Below are positions 8,555 to 17,491 of a DNA stretch of 64,000 nucleotides, piece after piece. Every line of letters starts with the position of its first letter. Within the stretch, counting starts at the first letter, position 1. A program made the translations under genes and the position numbers. The stretch lies in contig CAVZAB010000018.1 of assembly GCA_963773155.1 (NCBI GenBank), positions 1 through 64,000 of the forward strand. The letters run 5' to 3'. The notes under the pieces were generated by a model. The model did no database searches. It was not told where the DNA came from and saw only the letters and a list, made by a program, of their open reading frames with translations. Source of the stretch: CAVZAB01 sp963773155. GTDB lineage: Bacteria > Pseudomonadota > Alphaproteobacteria > Rhizobiales > Beijerinckiaceae.

Positions 8555-8860
8555 ATCAGCCTCCCAAAGCTAGTACAGCAGCGAGTCCTTGCAATCTCGT
8601 GGGGCTCGCCACTGCAGAGATTCACGCGAGAATCCGAAAACCGCTAGTAGGCCCCTGCGGTCTCATTTCTGGCCCCGCGGGTACGTACCTTACCATTATG
8701 TGCGCGCAATGAGGTCAGAATCCGAACGAGCCCGGTCGCCTCTGACCCTCACAAAGACGGCGGGTAACGGCCGGAAATTGTAGCGGCCGTTTAGCGCCGG
8801 GACAGCGGAAGCAATTGGTTCACAAAGGTAAGTCGCTTCGGTGCCAAAGCACTTGTATGG
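8213..8860. repeat. Diverged duplicated segment, copy 1
   Basis: This segment covers the 5' half of the hydrolase gene and about 300 bp of its upstream region. It is collinear with 25949-26590. Shared blocks include TGCGGTGAAGCCATCAAGCG, CTATCTGCTTGGTGGAGAAC and GAGGTCAGAATCCGAACGAG. Small indels and substitutions separate the copies throughout, so the duplication is old. Confidence 0.8.
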
Positions 8861-9349
8861 GGCTTTTCGTGTCAAGCTATATTTTTGGCAATATGCTCCT
8901 CCTTGGCACATTGACATCTTCGAGCTGAGCGCGCGCCAACACGCTCGGGTTGAGCCCGCCGTATCGAGCCTGCGATGTTGTTCTGTTGCTCGGGTTTGTC
9001 CTCTTCGCGTTGTTCGAGAATGCCATTCATTCCTGAATAGCACCTTTAGGTGTTCGACCATCCAAGGGGAGCTCGCCAGTGTGAGCGGTCATCGCGTCAC
9101 ACGCTTGTATTCGGCGGATCGACGTGATCCGGACACGATCCATTAATGCGCATCGGCGGCGAAGCTCCGGGGCAGCGGGCCCGATTCTGAAATCGCGGCT
9201 TGAAGCCATATGCACTGACGGGTCACCGCCACCTCGGATCGTCGTCGGCAGCCTGTTGAGAGATGTGGCGCCGAAGCCCTTTGTTTGTTCCTCCAGTGCT
9301 ATCTCTTATTTCTTATTCAGCCGGGCGCAGCCCAACCCCTTTCGGTATC
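8861..9349. other. No gene recognised
   Basis: About 490 bp without a credible coding region on either strand. The open frames present are short, arginine-rich and resemble nothing I know. The region lies between the duplicated segment and an IS110 C-terminal fragment and may be old mobile-element debris. Confidence 0.4.
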
Positions 9350-9610
9350 TCACCCGTCGTCACGAAGCACCACAATGGCCACAATCATGGTTTTTCGGGT
9401 GCCACCGCGAGCGTCGGTTGTTTTCGACCGATACCATTGCACCAATCCGCTATCTTTCTGGAACATGAGGAAGCACCAGGCGAGCTGGGTCATGCCGCGA
9501 CGCACTCGCGCGTTGCCGGATCGAGCGAGGCCTTTCTCGCGTCGCATCCTGCCGCTCTCGTCCGGCGAGCCGGTGAGGCCGGCATAGCGCGCCACGGCGG
9601 CGTCCGAGAA
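9350..9610 (-). pseudogene. IS110-family transposase C-terminal fragment
   Basis: The reading RYAGLTGSPDESGRMRREKG, then QLAWCFLMFQKDSGLVQWY and the SKTTDARGGTRKTMIVA segment match the transposase_20 (IS116/IS110/IS902) C-terminal domain, which carries the catalytic serine-type region. The N-terminal half is absent and the sequence past TMIVA has decayed. This differs from the IS110 copy at 2550, which preserves only the N-terminus. Confidence 0.7.
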
Positions 9611-9678
9611 ACCTGCACAAAAGCTGAAATGAACAGGACCGGGAACTGATGATGCTTTTGAGTTAACAGAAACAAGGC

Positions 9679-10152
9679 TCAACCGCGTCGCGCCGCCTTT
9701 ATCGCAGCAATGTCTATCTTCTTCATGCCCATCATCGCGTCAAATGCGCGCTTTGCTTCATCACCTCCAGCCGCTAAGGCCTCGGTTAGCACGCGCGGTG
9801 TGATTTGCCAGGAGACGCCCCATTTGTCTTTGCACCAGCCACACGCACTTTCATGCCCGCCATTGCCGACGATGGCGTTCCAATATAGGTCGGTCTCGTC
9901 CTGATCGTCGGCGGCGATCTGGAACGAGAAGGCTTCGCTATGTTTGAACGCGGGACCGCCGTTGATTCCGATACAAGGAACGCCAGCAACCGTGAATTCG
10001 ACCGTCAACACATCACCCGCCTTGCCGGATGGATAGTCCCCGGGTGCACGGTGGACGGCGCCCACTACGCTGTCGGGGAAGGTCTCGGCGTAGAATTGAG
10101 CAGCAGCCTCGGCATCATTATCGTACCAGAGACAAATCGTGTTTTTTGCCAT
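9679..10152 (-). CDS. VOC-family (PhnB-like) protein
   Basis: The 157-residue protein starts MAKNTICLWYDNDAEAAAQFY and has the 3-demethylubiquinone-9 3-methyltransferase-like/PhnB glyoxalase fold pattern, with NGGPAFKHSEAFSFQI, then CGWCKDKWGVSWQITPR near the middle and the C-terminal MMGMKKIDIAAIKAA that is typical of this subgroup. Function in these small VOC proteins is generally unknown despite the misleading methyltransferase name. ATG 10152 is preceded by GGAAAGGAC. It is intact, solitary and flanked by mobile-element debris. Confidence 0.9.
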   Translation of the reverse strand: MAKNTICLWYDNDAEAAAQFYAETFPDSVVGAVHRAPGDYPSGKAGDVLTVEFTVAGVPCIGINGGPAFKHSEAFSFQIAADDQDETDLYWNAIVGNGGHESACGWCKDKWGVSWQITPRVLTEALAAGGDEAKRAFDAMMGMKKIDIAAIKAARRG

Positions 10153-10412
10153 TGCGTGTCCTTTCCCCTAGTTGTGCCCCATTCCTCATCTGAGATAGAC
10201 AGCCCTGTTGATTTGCTCAAGCCTAGATGTCCTTTGCTTAGCCATCACTAAGGTGGCCCACCACACCATCCCTGTCCGGTCAGGGTCAAAGTGGGACCCC
10301 AGATATGGGAACGCTGGGATTTTATGGCCGGAATTGCCGAAAAGCGGGCATGAATTGGCCGATCAGGGAGGATGGTGCAGTCTGGGCAAACTCTCAGTTA
10401 GAGGAGTGTGCC
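10153..10412. repeat. Leader of integrase fragment, shared with 25690-25829
   Basis: Bases about 10285-10412 are clearly homologous to 25695-25829 (for example GGATGGTGCAG, TGGGCAAACTCTC and GGAGTGTGCCATGCAGCG). Both lie directly upstream of a tyrosine-recombinase start, so they are the left ends of the same mobile sequence. In the second copy this leader is bounded by a 9-bp perfect inverted repeat; here that repeat is degenerate. Confidence 0.6.
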
Positions 10413-10507
10413 ATGCAGCGTCCGGAAGGTACGACCCAGCCAACCAGTTTTCGCGTTCCTTGGAACAAGGGAATTCTTTGAGCCAAGCCGCCTCTGCGAA
10501 CAAAGCT

Positions 10508-10636
10508 TGTGAATTTGAACACGCGGCCCTGGTGCTGAGCGCCCAATGGCTCAAGCAAGCTCCGGCGACGAGACTTGAGTAGGGCCAGCGTTCCGGCCTC
10601 ATCCTGCTCCATCAGCCGGCTGTAGCTTACGACATC
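10508..10636 (-). pseudogene. Class III nucleotide cyclase fragment
   Basis: Forty-three codons read DVVSYSRLMEQDEAGTLALL and then KSRRRSLLEPLGAQHQGRVFKFT, the N-terminal part of an adenylate/guanylate cyclase catalytic domain of the Bradyrhizobium type. It stops exactly where the N-terminal integrase piece ends, so it marks a rearrangement junction. It is the second of three cyclase relics in the window. Confidence 0.75.
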
Positions 10637-11335
10637 GGAGTCGGGATCGCAGCTAGGCGTCACTGGATGGGCTTTTCGGCCATGTGCTGCATCACTCGGC
10701 TCTGGAAGACGGTTACCATGCCGCCGGGATCGCGTGTATGTGTATTGGCTTCGACACCGAGCGATACTGGCATATGACACGGGTAAGGTATTGCCAAAAC
10801 ACGTTTATTGGTCCGGGATGCGGCTGGGCCTCGCGGTCCGACGAATTAGGTTTTGTATGTAACAGGCCGCCTGGGCATCGCCTGCGGCACATGGCGAATG
10901 GTGGGTTCCTTGTTCCTGCGTTTCTGCAATCACTCGATCTGGGACCCGTGAGGCGTCAGGATCTTGCCATCGACAGCCATCGACAGCAAACTCAAGGGCT
11001 CTGATGTCGTCAACCTCAGGTCGAACCGCGCCCACATCGGATTTGTGTTGACCGTGCGACTGTCCGCCAGAAGAAAACGGGGATGCCGATAAGGTTCGAA
11101 CTCAGCGAGCAGACACGCGAGGCGGTGGATAGCTATATTTGGACCGCCAACAAGAAGCCAGGCGAGTTTCTGTTCGCTAACCGGCAAAACCCGGATAGGT
11201 GCATAACAGCCCGGCAATATGCCTGGCTTTTTGTCGAGTTGGGTAACAGGCATTGGGTTGGACCCGAGCTTTTTGGGGCGCATTCTCTGAGACGAACCAA
11301 GTCGACGCATATCTACCGCCGCACCGGAAATCTGC

Positions 11336-11827
11336 GTGCCGTCCAATTGCTCCTCAGTCCAACGACATAATGCCGGCAAACAGCGCGACGAACTTCGCGA
11401 AGGACGGATTTTCTATCCGTTTCACCCGCGATGCGGCGAAAGCGTTGCAATTGTAGAACGTTTATATTGCCGGAATCTTGAGATTTTCGTGGTGCGCCAG
11501 CACGACGGCACGGGCGCGCGCCTTCCGGCATGGATGTTTGAAGAAGCCGCGGCCTGTTTTGAGTTGGGGGTTGGATCCGACTTCCCGCTCGAAGTCCTGC
11601 GCGGACTCCGCAAAGAAGTAGACATGCTTCTAGGCTGTTTGCGGTCCGATTCCCGGACGCAGGAGCCAGCCGATGCCAACCGCCGCCAAGCGCGAAGCGC
11701 CAGACCTGTTCGACGCCATCGAGACACCGCCAACGAGCCTGTTGCTGGACGTGGAAACCGATCTGCTTCGGCTCCTTCAAGCGATGTTCGAACAGATCGG
11801 GAGCGCGATAAAGGGACAGGAGGCTGA
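11336..11827 (+). CDS. DUF5372-like protein, 5' end removed by integration
   Basis: The frame includes RIFYPFHPRCGESVAIVERL, FVVRQHDGTGARLPAWM and a helical LEVLRGLRKEVDMLLGCL. This pattern, starting from a (T/Y)PFHP motif and containing a LP-x-W, is that of DUF5372 proteins encoded beside such recombinases. In the integrated state the only in-frame start is GTG 11336, which belongs to the host integrase. If the ends are joined as a circle, ATG 13905 (with AAGG upstream) reads MTRVRSVQRHNAG straight into this frame. The C-terminal 50 residues overlap the next ORF and are low complexity, so the true protein may be effectively shorter. Confidence 0.6.
   Translation: MPSNCSSVQRHNAGKQRDELREGRIFYPFHPRCGESVAIVERLYCRNLEIFVVRQHDGTGARLPAWMFEEAAACFELGVGSDFPLEVLRGLRKEVDMLLGCLRSDSRTQEPADANRRQARSARPVRRHRDTANEPVAGRGNRSASAPSSDVRTDRERDKGTGG
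11340..11372 (+). other. Left attachment junction (attL) of the serine-recombinase element
   Basis: Host integrase codons GTC CAA TTG CTC CTC end at 11355 and the element begins AGTCCAACGACATAATG. The CTC at 11353-11355 is shared with the right junction. Confidence 0.65.
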
Positions 11828-11849
11828 CGATGACCAAGATCATGCCTGA
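11673..11849 (+). CDS. Small 58-residue protein preceding the serine recombinase
   Basis: ATG 11673 follows AGGAG and opens a frame reading MPTAAKREAPDLFDAIETPP, then a leucine-rich helix (SLLLDVETDLLRLLQAMFE), ending QDHA. Its stop overlaps the recombinase start by 20 bases (ATG 11830, stop 11847-11849), suggesting translational coupling. No family is recognised; the acidic, amphipathic helix could mediate protein contacts. Conservation beside related recombinases would tell whether it is a real accessory factor. Confidence 0.55.
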   Translation: MPTAAKREAPDLFDAIETPPTSLLLDVETDLLRLLQAMFEQIGSAIKGQEADDDQDHA

Positions 11850-13886
11850 GCATCTGGCGCGTCTTGCTTGCGTCTACATCCGGCAATCGACGGCTGATCA
11901 GTTGCTGCATAATCAGGAAAGCCAACGGCGCCAATACGGCCTTGCGGATCGTGCGCGAGCGCTTGGCTGGAGCTCGGTTGAGGTCATCGACGACGACCTT
12001 GGCCGATCGGGCGGTGGTTCGAGTTGCCCCGGATTCGAGCGTCTGCTTTCGGCGATCTGCGAAGGGCGCGTGGGCGCAGTTTTCGCGATCGAGGCCTCCC
12101 GCCTGGCGCGTAATGGGCGTGACTGGCATACTTTGATCGAGTTTTGCGGGCTTGTCGGGGCAATCATCGTTGACGAGGATGGCGTCTACGATCCCCGCTT
12201 GCCGAACGACCGCTTGCTGTTGGGCATGAAAGGCACGATGAGCGAACTTGAGCTTTCCATGTTCCGGCAGCGCTCGCATGAGGCGCTCAAGCAGAAAGCG
12301 CGCCGCGGCGAGCTTTTTCTGAGGGTCGCTTCCGGCTATGTGAAGGCTGGCAAGGACCGGATTGAGAAGATCCCGACCAGCGCGTGCAGGAAGCGTTGCC
12401 GCTGGTTTTTGCCAAGTTTTCTGAGCTTCGCAGCGTCCGCCAAGTCCTGATCTGGCTGGTCGAAGAAGGAATCAAGCTTCCGGTGAAGGCTCGGAATCCA
12501 GAGGCGCAAGGGGTTGTCTGGCGCACGCCCGCCTATAACACCGTCCATAATATATTGACCAACCCGATCTATGCTGGCGCCTACGCGTTCGGCCGCACCG
12601 GCAGCCGGATCAGCGTGGAGGCGGGCCGCAAGCGCGTTCGACGCGGATTGCGACGGGCGCCGCAGGACTGGGACGTGCTTCTCAGGGAACGTCATGAAGG
12701 TTACATAAGCTGGGACGAGTTTGAGAGGAATCAGCGGATGATCGCCGACAATGCCAACAGGATGGGCATCGGCGCCGTCAAGGGCGCGGTCCGGCGCGGC
12801 GAGCTTTTGCTTGCAGGCCTTCTCCGGTGTGGTCATTGCGGACGAAAGCTACATGTCTTCTACAGCGGCGATAACGGGCGCTACCAATGCTATGGAGCGC
12901 GGACAAACCATGGCGGGCCGCGTTGCATCTCTATAGCCGGCGCTGGGGCTGATCGCGCCGTAGCGGCGGAAGTCTTGCGCGTTCTGAAGCCGATCGGCGT
13001 CGACGCGGCGGTGAAGGCGGTTAACACCTTGATCCAGACAACGTCGGCCGCCCAGCGTCAACTTGAATTGGCGTTGCAAAAGGCGACGTTCGATGTCGCT
13101 CATGCCCGCCGGCAATACGATGCCGTTGATCCAGCCAATCGGTTGGTGGCCGGAGAACTCGAACGCCGTTGGAACGCAGCTCTTGAGTCGAAGCAGAGAA
13201 TCGAAAACGACATTGCCGCGTTGCTCGCAGAACGGCCGGCCCCGCTTGGCGCCGAAGAGCAGGAAGCACTCCGCCGCCTTGGCGGAGATCTTCAGACCGC
13301 CTGGGCGCATCCGGCCGCGACGGCCTCAACGAAGAAGCGTATTCTGAGAGCGGCCATCCACGAAATCATTGTCCGCAAAGAAGATGGCGGGATCGGCTTT
13401 GTGATGCATTGGCAGGGCGGCGCGCACACTGCGCTTCAATTGAAGGTCCGCATTACCGAAGCAGGCCACTATCGCTGGAACGACGGCATCGACCTCGTCG
13501 CGCAGATCAGCCAGTTGGCGCGTATCATACCTGACCGACAAATCGCACGATTGCTTAATCGCTGTGGCGTGCTCACGGGCCACGGTAACGGTTGGAGCGA
13601 ATCGCGCGTCCGCGCGTTCCGCAATCACCATGAAATCAATGTCTTCCGGGACGGCGAAATGGCGGAACGCGGAGAAATTACCTTGCTGGAGGCCGCGCAG
13701 CGTTTGGACGTCGCGCCGATGACAGTGCACCGCATGGTTACGCTCGGCAGATTGCAGGCCAAGCAGGTCTGTCGAGGCGCGCCATGGGTGTTGAAGGCGG
13801 CGGATGTTGCCGAGTTCGCGAGGAATGGAGGCGGAAGTCGTCCGCCACCATCCGACGCCACCCAGCAATCCCTTGATTTTCAATGA
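11830..13886 (+). pseudogene. Large serine recombinase, one frameshift
   Basis: The N-terminal resolvase domain shows the catalytic serine in VYIRQSTADQLLHNQESQRR and the arginine motif AIEASRLARNGRDW. After RIEKIP the frame is lost: restoring one G near 12368 gives RIEKDPDQRVQEALPLVFAK, continuing in the frame from 12384. The recombinase domain (PAYNTVHNILTNPIYAGAYAFG), zinc ribbon (LRCGHCGRKL, YQC) and coiled-coil follow. A C-terminal helix-turn-helix, LDVAPMTVHRMVTLGRLQAK, reads like an excisionase-type DNA-binding domain fused to the integrase. Restored length is about 685 residues. GGAGG lies six bases before the start. Confidence 0.85.
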
Positions 13887-13902
13887 CGTAGATTAAGGCG
13901 TA

Positions 13903-13936
13903 ATATGACTCGTGTCCGCTCGGTCATACCAAGATC
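13903..13936 (+). other. Right attachment junction (attR) of the serine-recombinase element
   Basis: Element sequence ATATGACTCGTGTCCG ends at 13918 and host codons CTC GGT CAT ACC AAG begin at 13919. The rebuilt attP would be TATGACTCGTGTCCG-CTC-AGTCCAACGACATA, which has outer TATG...CATA dyad symmetry, as serine-integrase sites often do. The rebuilt attB is CAATTGCTCCTCGGTCATAC. Confidence 0.6.
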
Positions 13937-14109
13937 GAAAGCACCGTCCGGTATCTGGGCATAGAGGTAGACGACGCGCTAGCGATATCGGAGCAGGTCG
14001 AGGTCTGAATTACCGGGGCGGAGCGGACATGCTCTGCCCGCCCTGTTACGGCAGGATCGTGCCATGAGCCGACATCGCTCCAATCAAGCACCGATGCTTG
14101 TCAGGCTCC

Positions 14110-14541
14110 TTAGCGGCCGTAGGGAAAGCAGCGGACGCGATCGAGTGTGAGACCGAAATGCGCTCCCAGCGCAGCGATGGCCGCATCCTGCTGAGGATAA
14201 GGGTCGGCATTGTATGCGGCGACGATGATGATCCGGAACTCGCCGCGAACTTTGCCACCCGGTGGCAGCATCGCTGTGGTGAGTGCGTTGCCCTCCCTGT
14301 CGCGCAACGTGAGGAAAAGCGGCATCTCTCGCTGTACATGGGCCTCAAGGCCGATGTCGCGCTCGATCGCGTTGGGCCGCTCCGGACGCCAGGACTGGAC
14401 TGCCTTTTCCCGCTCACGGCGGAAATATTTCTCGACTGTGTGGCTCATCAGGCGCAACTCATGCACCGCTTCACCTTCCGTCTCGATACGGAACCAGGTC
14501 TTGCCGTTCGGCGCGTCGCAAACATACTGCATTTCGCCCAT
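14110..14541 (-). CDS. Conserved hypothetical protein
   Basis: The 143-residue soluble protein begins MGEMQYVCDAPNGKTWFRIE and ends FGLTLDRVRCFPYGR. Its charged, well-balanced composition and phrases such as MPLFLTLRDREGNALTTAML look like real coding sequence, and I recall similar uncharacterised proteins in Bradyrhizobium. No domain or active site is recognised. ATG 14541 or ATG 14532 (MQYV) could start it; neither has a strong ribosome site. It stands alone beside the mobile element. Confidence 0.65.
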   Translation of the reverse strand: MGEMQYVCDAPNGKTWFRIETEGEAVHELRLMSHTVEKYFRREREKAVQSWRPERPNAIERDIGLEAHVQREMPLFLTLRDREGNALTTAMLPPGGKVRGEFRIIIVAAYNADPYPQQDAAIAALGAHFGLTLDRVRCFPYGR

Positions 14542-15375
14542 CCTGCGATCGGCGCAATTCTAGGGCGGCGGGCCTGCAAAGCCAATATGGGATTCGCTCC
14601 CCTATGTAGCGCTGCACGATCGTATAATCGGAAGTTCGGCTGCAGCAGCACCGCGGCACTATTGCCTGAGAGGCGATGGTAGAGTCTCCGATCTGTCTAC
14701 CCCGACAGCCAGAATTGTAGAGACGCCACGCCCAAGTGAGATTCCTCCGAGAGTGAGAAAGCATAACCTGTTTGCCCCGGGGCCGCGGCGGACCGACACA
14801 CGATCTTCTAGCGAGCCGTTTCGGCGCAATCCTTAACTGATCGCCAATTCCTAGTCTGTTACCGCTGTTCAAGCGGGCCTTCAATGGCCCCGCAAAGAGA
14901 CTACCGAGACGAGCAACGTAATTCCCTTTCCGGTCAGACCAAAGCCCACTGCTACGCTCGTCAAGCAGAAGCAAAGCTTTGCTTGCCTTCAGTTTGAACT
15001 CTTCAGAAAGACAGGCGACACAAAGCGCTACGTGATGGCGCCTGATGGACTCGAACGCCTCCAGAAGGAGGTTGGCGGCAATGCCTGGCCGTTTGAAGTG
15101 GCCAATAGGACCGACGCGATAAAACTTGGCCTGCGATCGGCCAGGATAGCTCGCGCCCGACGAATACAATTTGCCGGGGGCCCTTTTCAGATCTGCCCTC
15201 ATGGCCTTAAAGGCTTTGATTTCGTCGATGATCCACTGCGCCTCGAGGCGAACGTTCCGCCCCTCGGCACCCGCAATCTTTGGGTCAGAGAGCTTTTTAG
15301 TAACGGCCTCGCAGCGAGCTACCGAGACCCTTTGCGGACTTCAGCGGTGCGGCAGCCAAAGACGCCAATGACTGA
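14542..15375. other. No intact gene; possible decayed coding fragment
   Basis: No recognisable gene. On the minus strand, 15340-15150 reads EAVTKKLSDPKIAGAEGRNV and LEAQWIIDEIKAFKAMRADL, which has coding character but no family I can name. The frame runs on to 14471 with arginine-rich sequence that overlaps the hypothetical gene in another frame and looks spurious. Confidence 0.3.
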
Positions 15376-17150
15376 TCATGGACTGTTGGCGGCCTGGGCA
15401 GGCAAAATGGGAAGCCAAAGCCGCGATGCACTGTAGACCGTGTTCCGGCTCGCTTCCCGCACCACGACATGGGTGAAGCCGAGGATGGTTGGCGTCTTGT
15501 CGGTCTCGTCGGCGGACGCGATCACGAGACGCAGGCGATGACCGGCAGCAATGCGCCGCGCGTTGGGAACCACCGGAATTCGATAGGAAACCCGCTCTCC
15601 GACAGGAACCGCGCGGGGCGTGCGGCAATCCGGAACCGGCGCGCCGGGCGCGCTCCGTTTCTCGTCGACGCCTGAGAAGGCCGCGCGAAGCCATCCGGCG
15701 GTGATCGCTTCCGGCTCGCCGTCCGGCGGCGCGTCGTAGAGGACGGCGATCCAGGACGTATCGAAAGCCGTGATCTTGGCCTCGAGCGTCAACTCGATGG
15801 CGCCCGCGAATTCGAGGTCGGCGTCGAAGCGCCGGCGTCTCCCAGATGAGCATCGCCGGCAGTTCGGGCGGATTGGCGTTGACCGGCTCGCCGGAATCAG
15901 CCGGAAGATAGAGATATTCCCGGAACCCGGGCTCGCCTTCCTCGCGGGCGAGCACGCCGTCGGCGCGCAGGGCGAAAGGCGTGAGACTCGATTCCGGCGG
16001 CGGCCAATCCACGGCGGTCCGCCAGCCTTCGACGCCCGGAAGCTGGTAGCGGATCGGCGGGCCTTCCATGACGCCCGTTTCGCGACCCTTCAGCCAATGG
16101 TCGTACCACGCCAGCACCTCGTAATGGAGGCACTCCCACGGCCACGAAAAGCCGGCCGGCGGCAACATCGCCATCCGCACATTGGGATTGTGGCGAAGCG
16201 CAGCCCAGGCCGAAAAGGTCGACGGCAGGTGCAGGGGGACGTTGTCCCAATCCGCTCCGAGATAGACGGGGATCTCGACCGAATTCGAGCATAGGGCCGC
16301 ATGTCCCGCGCGTCCCAGAAGGCGTCGTGGGTCGGATGCTCGACCGCCGCCGCGCGCCAGATGTCGCCGAACGGATGCTCGGGATAGTGGGCGTGGATCA
16401 CGCTTTTGAGGACGGTGACGATCGCCTCGCCGTTGAGATTCTGCATCCGCGCGTGGATCGCCGGGGATGCTGAGCACGTCGCGGACGAGGTCGATGCGCC
16501 AGCTTCGCCAGAAGGAATCCGGCTTCTGCGACATCACGCCGACAGCGGGACAGCCAGGCAGAAATGAAGCCGGCGTTGAGCAGTCCGTGGTGCCAGACCG
16601 CGTCGTAGATGTCGTCGGTCGTGAGCAGCGGCGCGATCGCCTTGAGGTGCGGCGGCTTCATCGCCGCGGCGCCGAGCTGAGCCATAGCGAAGTAGCTGAC
16701 GCCGAGCATGCCGACATTGCCGTCGCACCAGGGCTGGACGCCGACCCATTCGACGAGGTCGTAAAGATCCTCCCGCTCCTGCTGGTCGAGCAGCGAATCA
16801 GTCGCCGCCGGAGCCGCCAGTGCCGCGGGCGTTGACGATGAGGTGGACGTAGCCGCGGGGAACGAAGAAGTCGGACGCGCCGGCTTCGATGAAGCCGAGC
16901 GGAGCGCCGACGTCCTGAATCTGACGTGGGTAAGGCGAGAAGGAGACGAGCGCTGGAAAGTCGCCGTCGAGTCCGGCTGAAACAGATCGGCGAGCAGCGT
17001 CGTCCCGTCGCGCACGGTGACGTTGACATTATTGGTGCGGCGTATCGTGAAGGACGGCTCGCTGAGATTGCGGTATTCGCGCCCCGTCGTCTGGACACCG
17101 TTGAGACGACGTTCCCCGGGAGCGAAATCGGCGGCTTTTTCCGACATCAC
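15376..17150 (-). pseudogene. CocE/NonD-family hydrolase, many frameshifts
   Basis: Pieces in all three minus frames reconstruct one X-Pro-dipeptidyl-peptidase/cocaine-esterase-like hydrolase. They include NVNVTVRDGTTLLADLFQPD, EDLYDLVEWVGVQPWCDGNV with the nucleophile motif GVSYFA, HPTHDAFWDARD, VPLHLPSTFSAWAALRHNP, WYDHWLKGRETGVMEGPPIR and a C-terminal jelly-roll (LRLVIASADETDKTP, TILGFTHVVVREAS). At least four or five shifts are needed, e.g. near 16920, 16800, 16440 and 15800. So many lesions in 1.8 kb indicate a genuine pseudogene or very poor local sequence. Confidence 0.8.
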
Positions 17151-17173
17151 CTACTGCTTTCCCGTTCGGCGCC

Positions 17174-17491
17174 TCACTTCCAACCGCCACCTGGAAGTCG
17201 TCCATGATAGGGCGTGTTGCGGCAATGGCCCCAGGGTCCCCGCCAATAACCGGGTGGACACGACCCTGGACCCCACGGCCGCGGCTGGTAGAAACCGCTC
17301 GGCAACCGTCCATAGTAGGGGGTATATCGACAATGTCCCCATGGACCGCGCCAGCCATAGGGCCCGCATCCACCTGCGACCATGACCGTAAAATCGCGGA
17401 TACCGACCACCGGTTGCATCGGCATCGCGTTCGCAGAAGCTGTCACAATCATAGTCAAGCCTATGATGACGGAAGCTTGAGCTTTAGACAT
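17174..17491 (-). CDS. Secreted GCG_CRPN-type repeat protein
   Basis: The 105-residue protein has a Sec signal peptide (MSKAQASVIIGLTMIVTASANA), then VAGGCGPYGWRGPWGHCRYTPYYG and a second WRGPWGHCRNTPYHG unit. The Gly-Cys-Gly prefix followed by short aromatic, cysteine-containing repeats is the GCG_CRPN pattern of rhizobial small secreted proteins; function is unknown. ATG 17491 has GGAAAGG upstream and gives a clean signal peptide, so it is preferred to a longer start at 17554. The repeats are only two, fewer than in many relatives. Confidence 0.75.
   Translation of the reverse strand: MSKAQASVIIGLTMIVTASANAMPMQPVVGIRDFTVMVAGGCGPYGWRGPWGHCRYTPYYGRLPSGFYQPRPWGPGSCPPGYWRGPWGHCRNTPYHGRLPGGGWK

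Larger units (their letters stand above)
11356..13921 (+). mobile_element. Serine-recombinase element inserted in a tyrosine recombinase gene
   Basis: The element is 2,566 bp. Its ends are defined by the interrupted integrase: CAATTGCTCCTC ends at 11355 and CTCGGTCATACCAAG resumes at 13919. The CTC triplet appears once at each junction, as expected of a short crossover core. It contains a DUF5372-like ORF, an overlapping 58-codon ORF and a large serine recombinase, all on the plus strand and tightly packed, with only 32 bp after the last stop. No other cargo is present. The recombinase is frameshifted, so the copy may be immobile. Confidence 0.8.
10413..14008 (+). pseudogene. Tyrosine recombinase, broken into three pieces
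   Basis: Piece 1 (10413-10507) is the N-terminus, MQRPEGTTQPTSFRVPWNKG, with a good AGAGGAG ribosome site. Piece 2 (about 10970-11355) carries AIDSKLKGSDVV, then, after a shift, VDRATVRQKKTG, KKPGEFLFANR and the active-site HSLRRTK, ending RAVQLLL. Piece 3 (13919-14008) resumes GHTKIESTVRYLGIEVDDAL with the nucleophile tyrosine. A minus-strand cyclase fragment separates pieces 1 and 2, and the serine-recombinase element separates 2 and 3. A 10-bp tandem duplication (CATCGACAGC twice, near 10969-10988) adds a frameshift. The enzyme is dead. Confidence 0.85.

Noticed and set aside
8696..9061. Minus-strand ORF partly conserved at 26429-26626 (ARSDSDL motif)
   Set aside because: The similarity follows from the duplicated DNA segment; frames differ in length and have no ribosome site, so coding function is not supported.
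12368..12384. Programmed -1 frameshifting in the serine recombinase
   Set aside because: No slippery heptamer or downstream structure is apparent, and single-base indels occur throughout the window; a missing G explains the break more simply.
14471..15202. 243-codon minus-strand ORF
   Set aside because: Arginine/leucine-rich, no ribosome site, no family pattern, and it overlaps the hypothetical gene at 14110-14541 in another frame.
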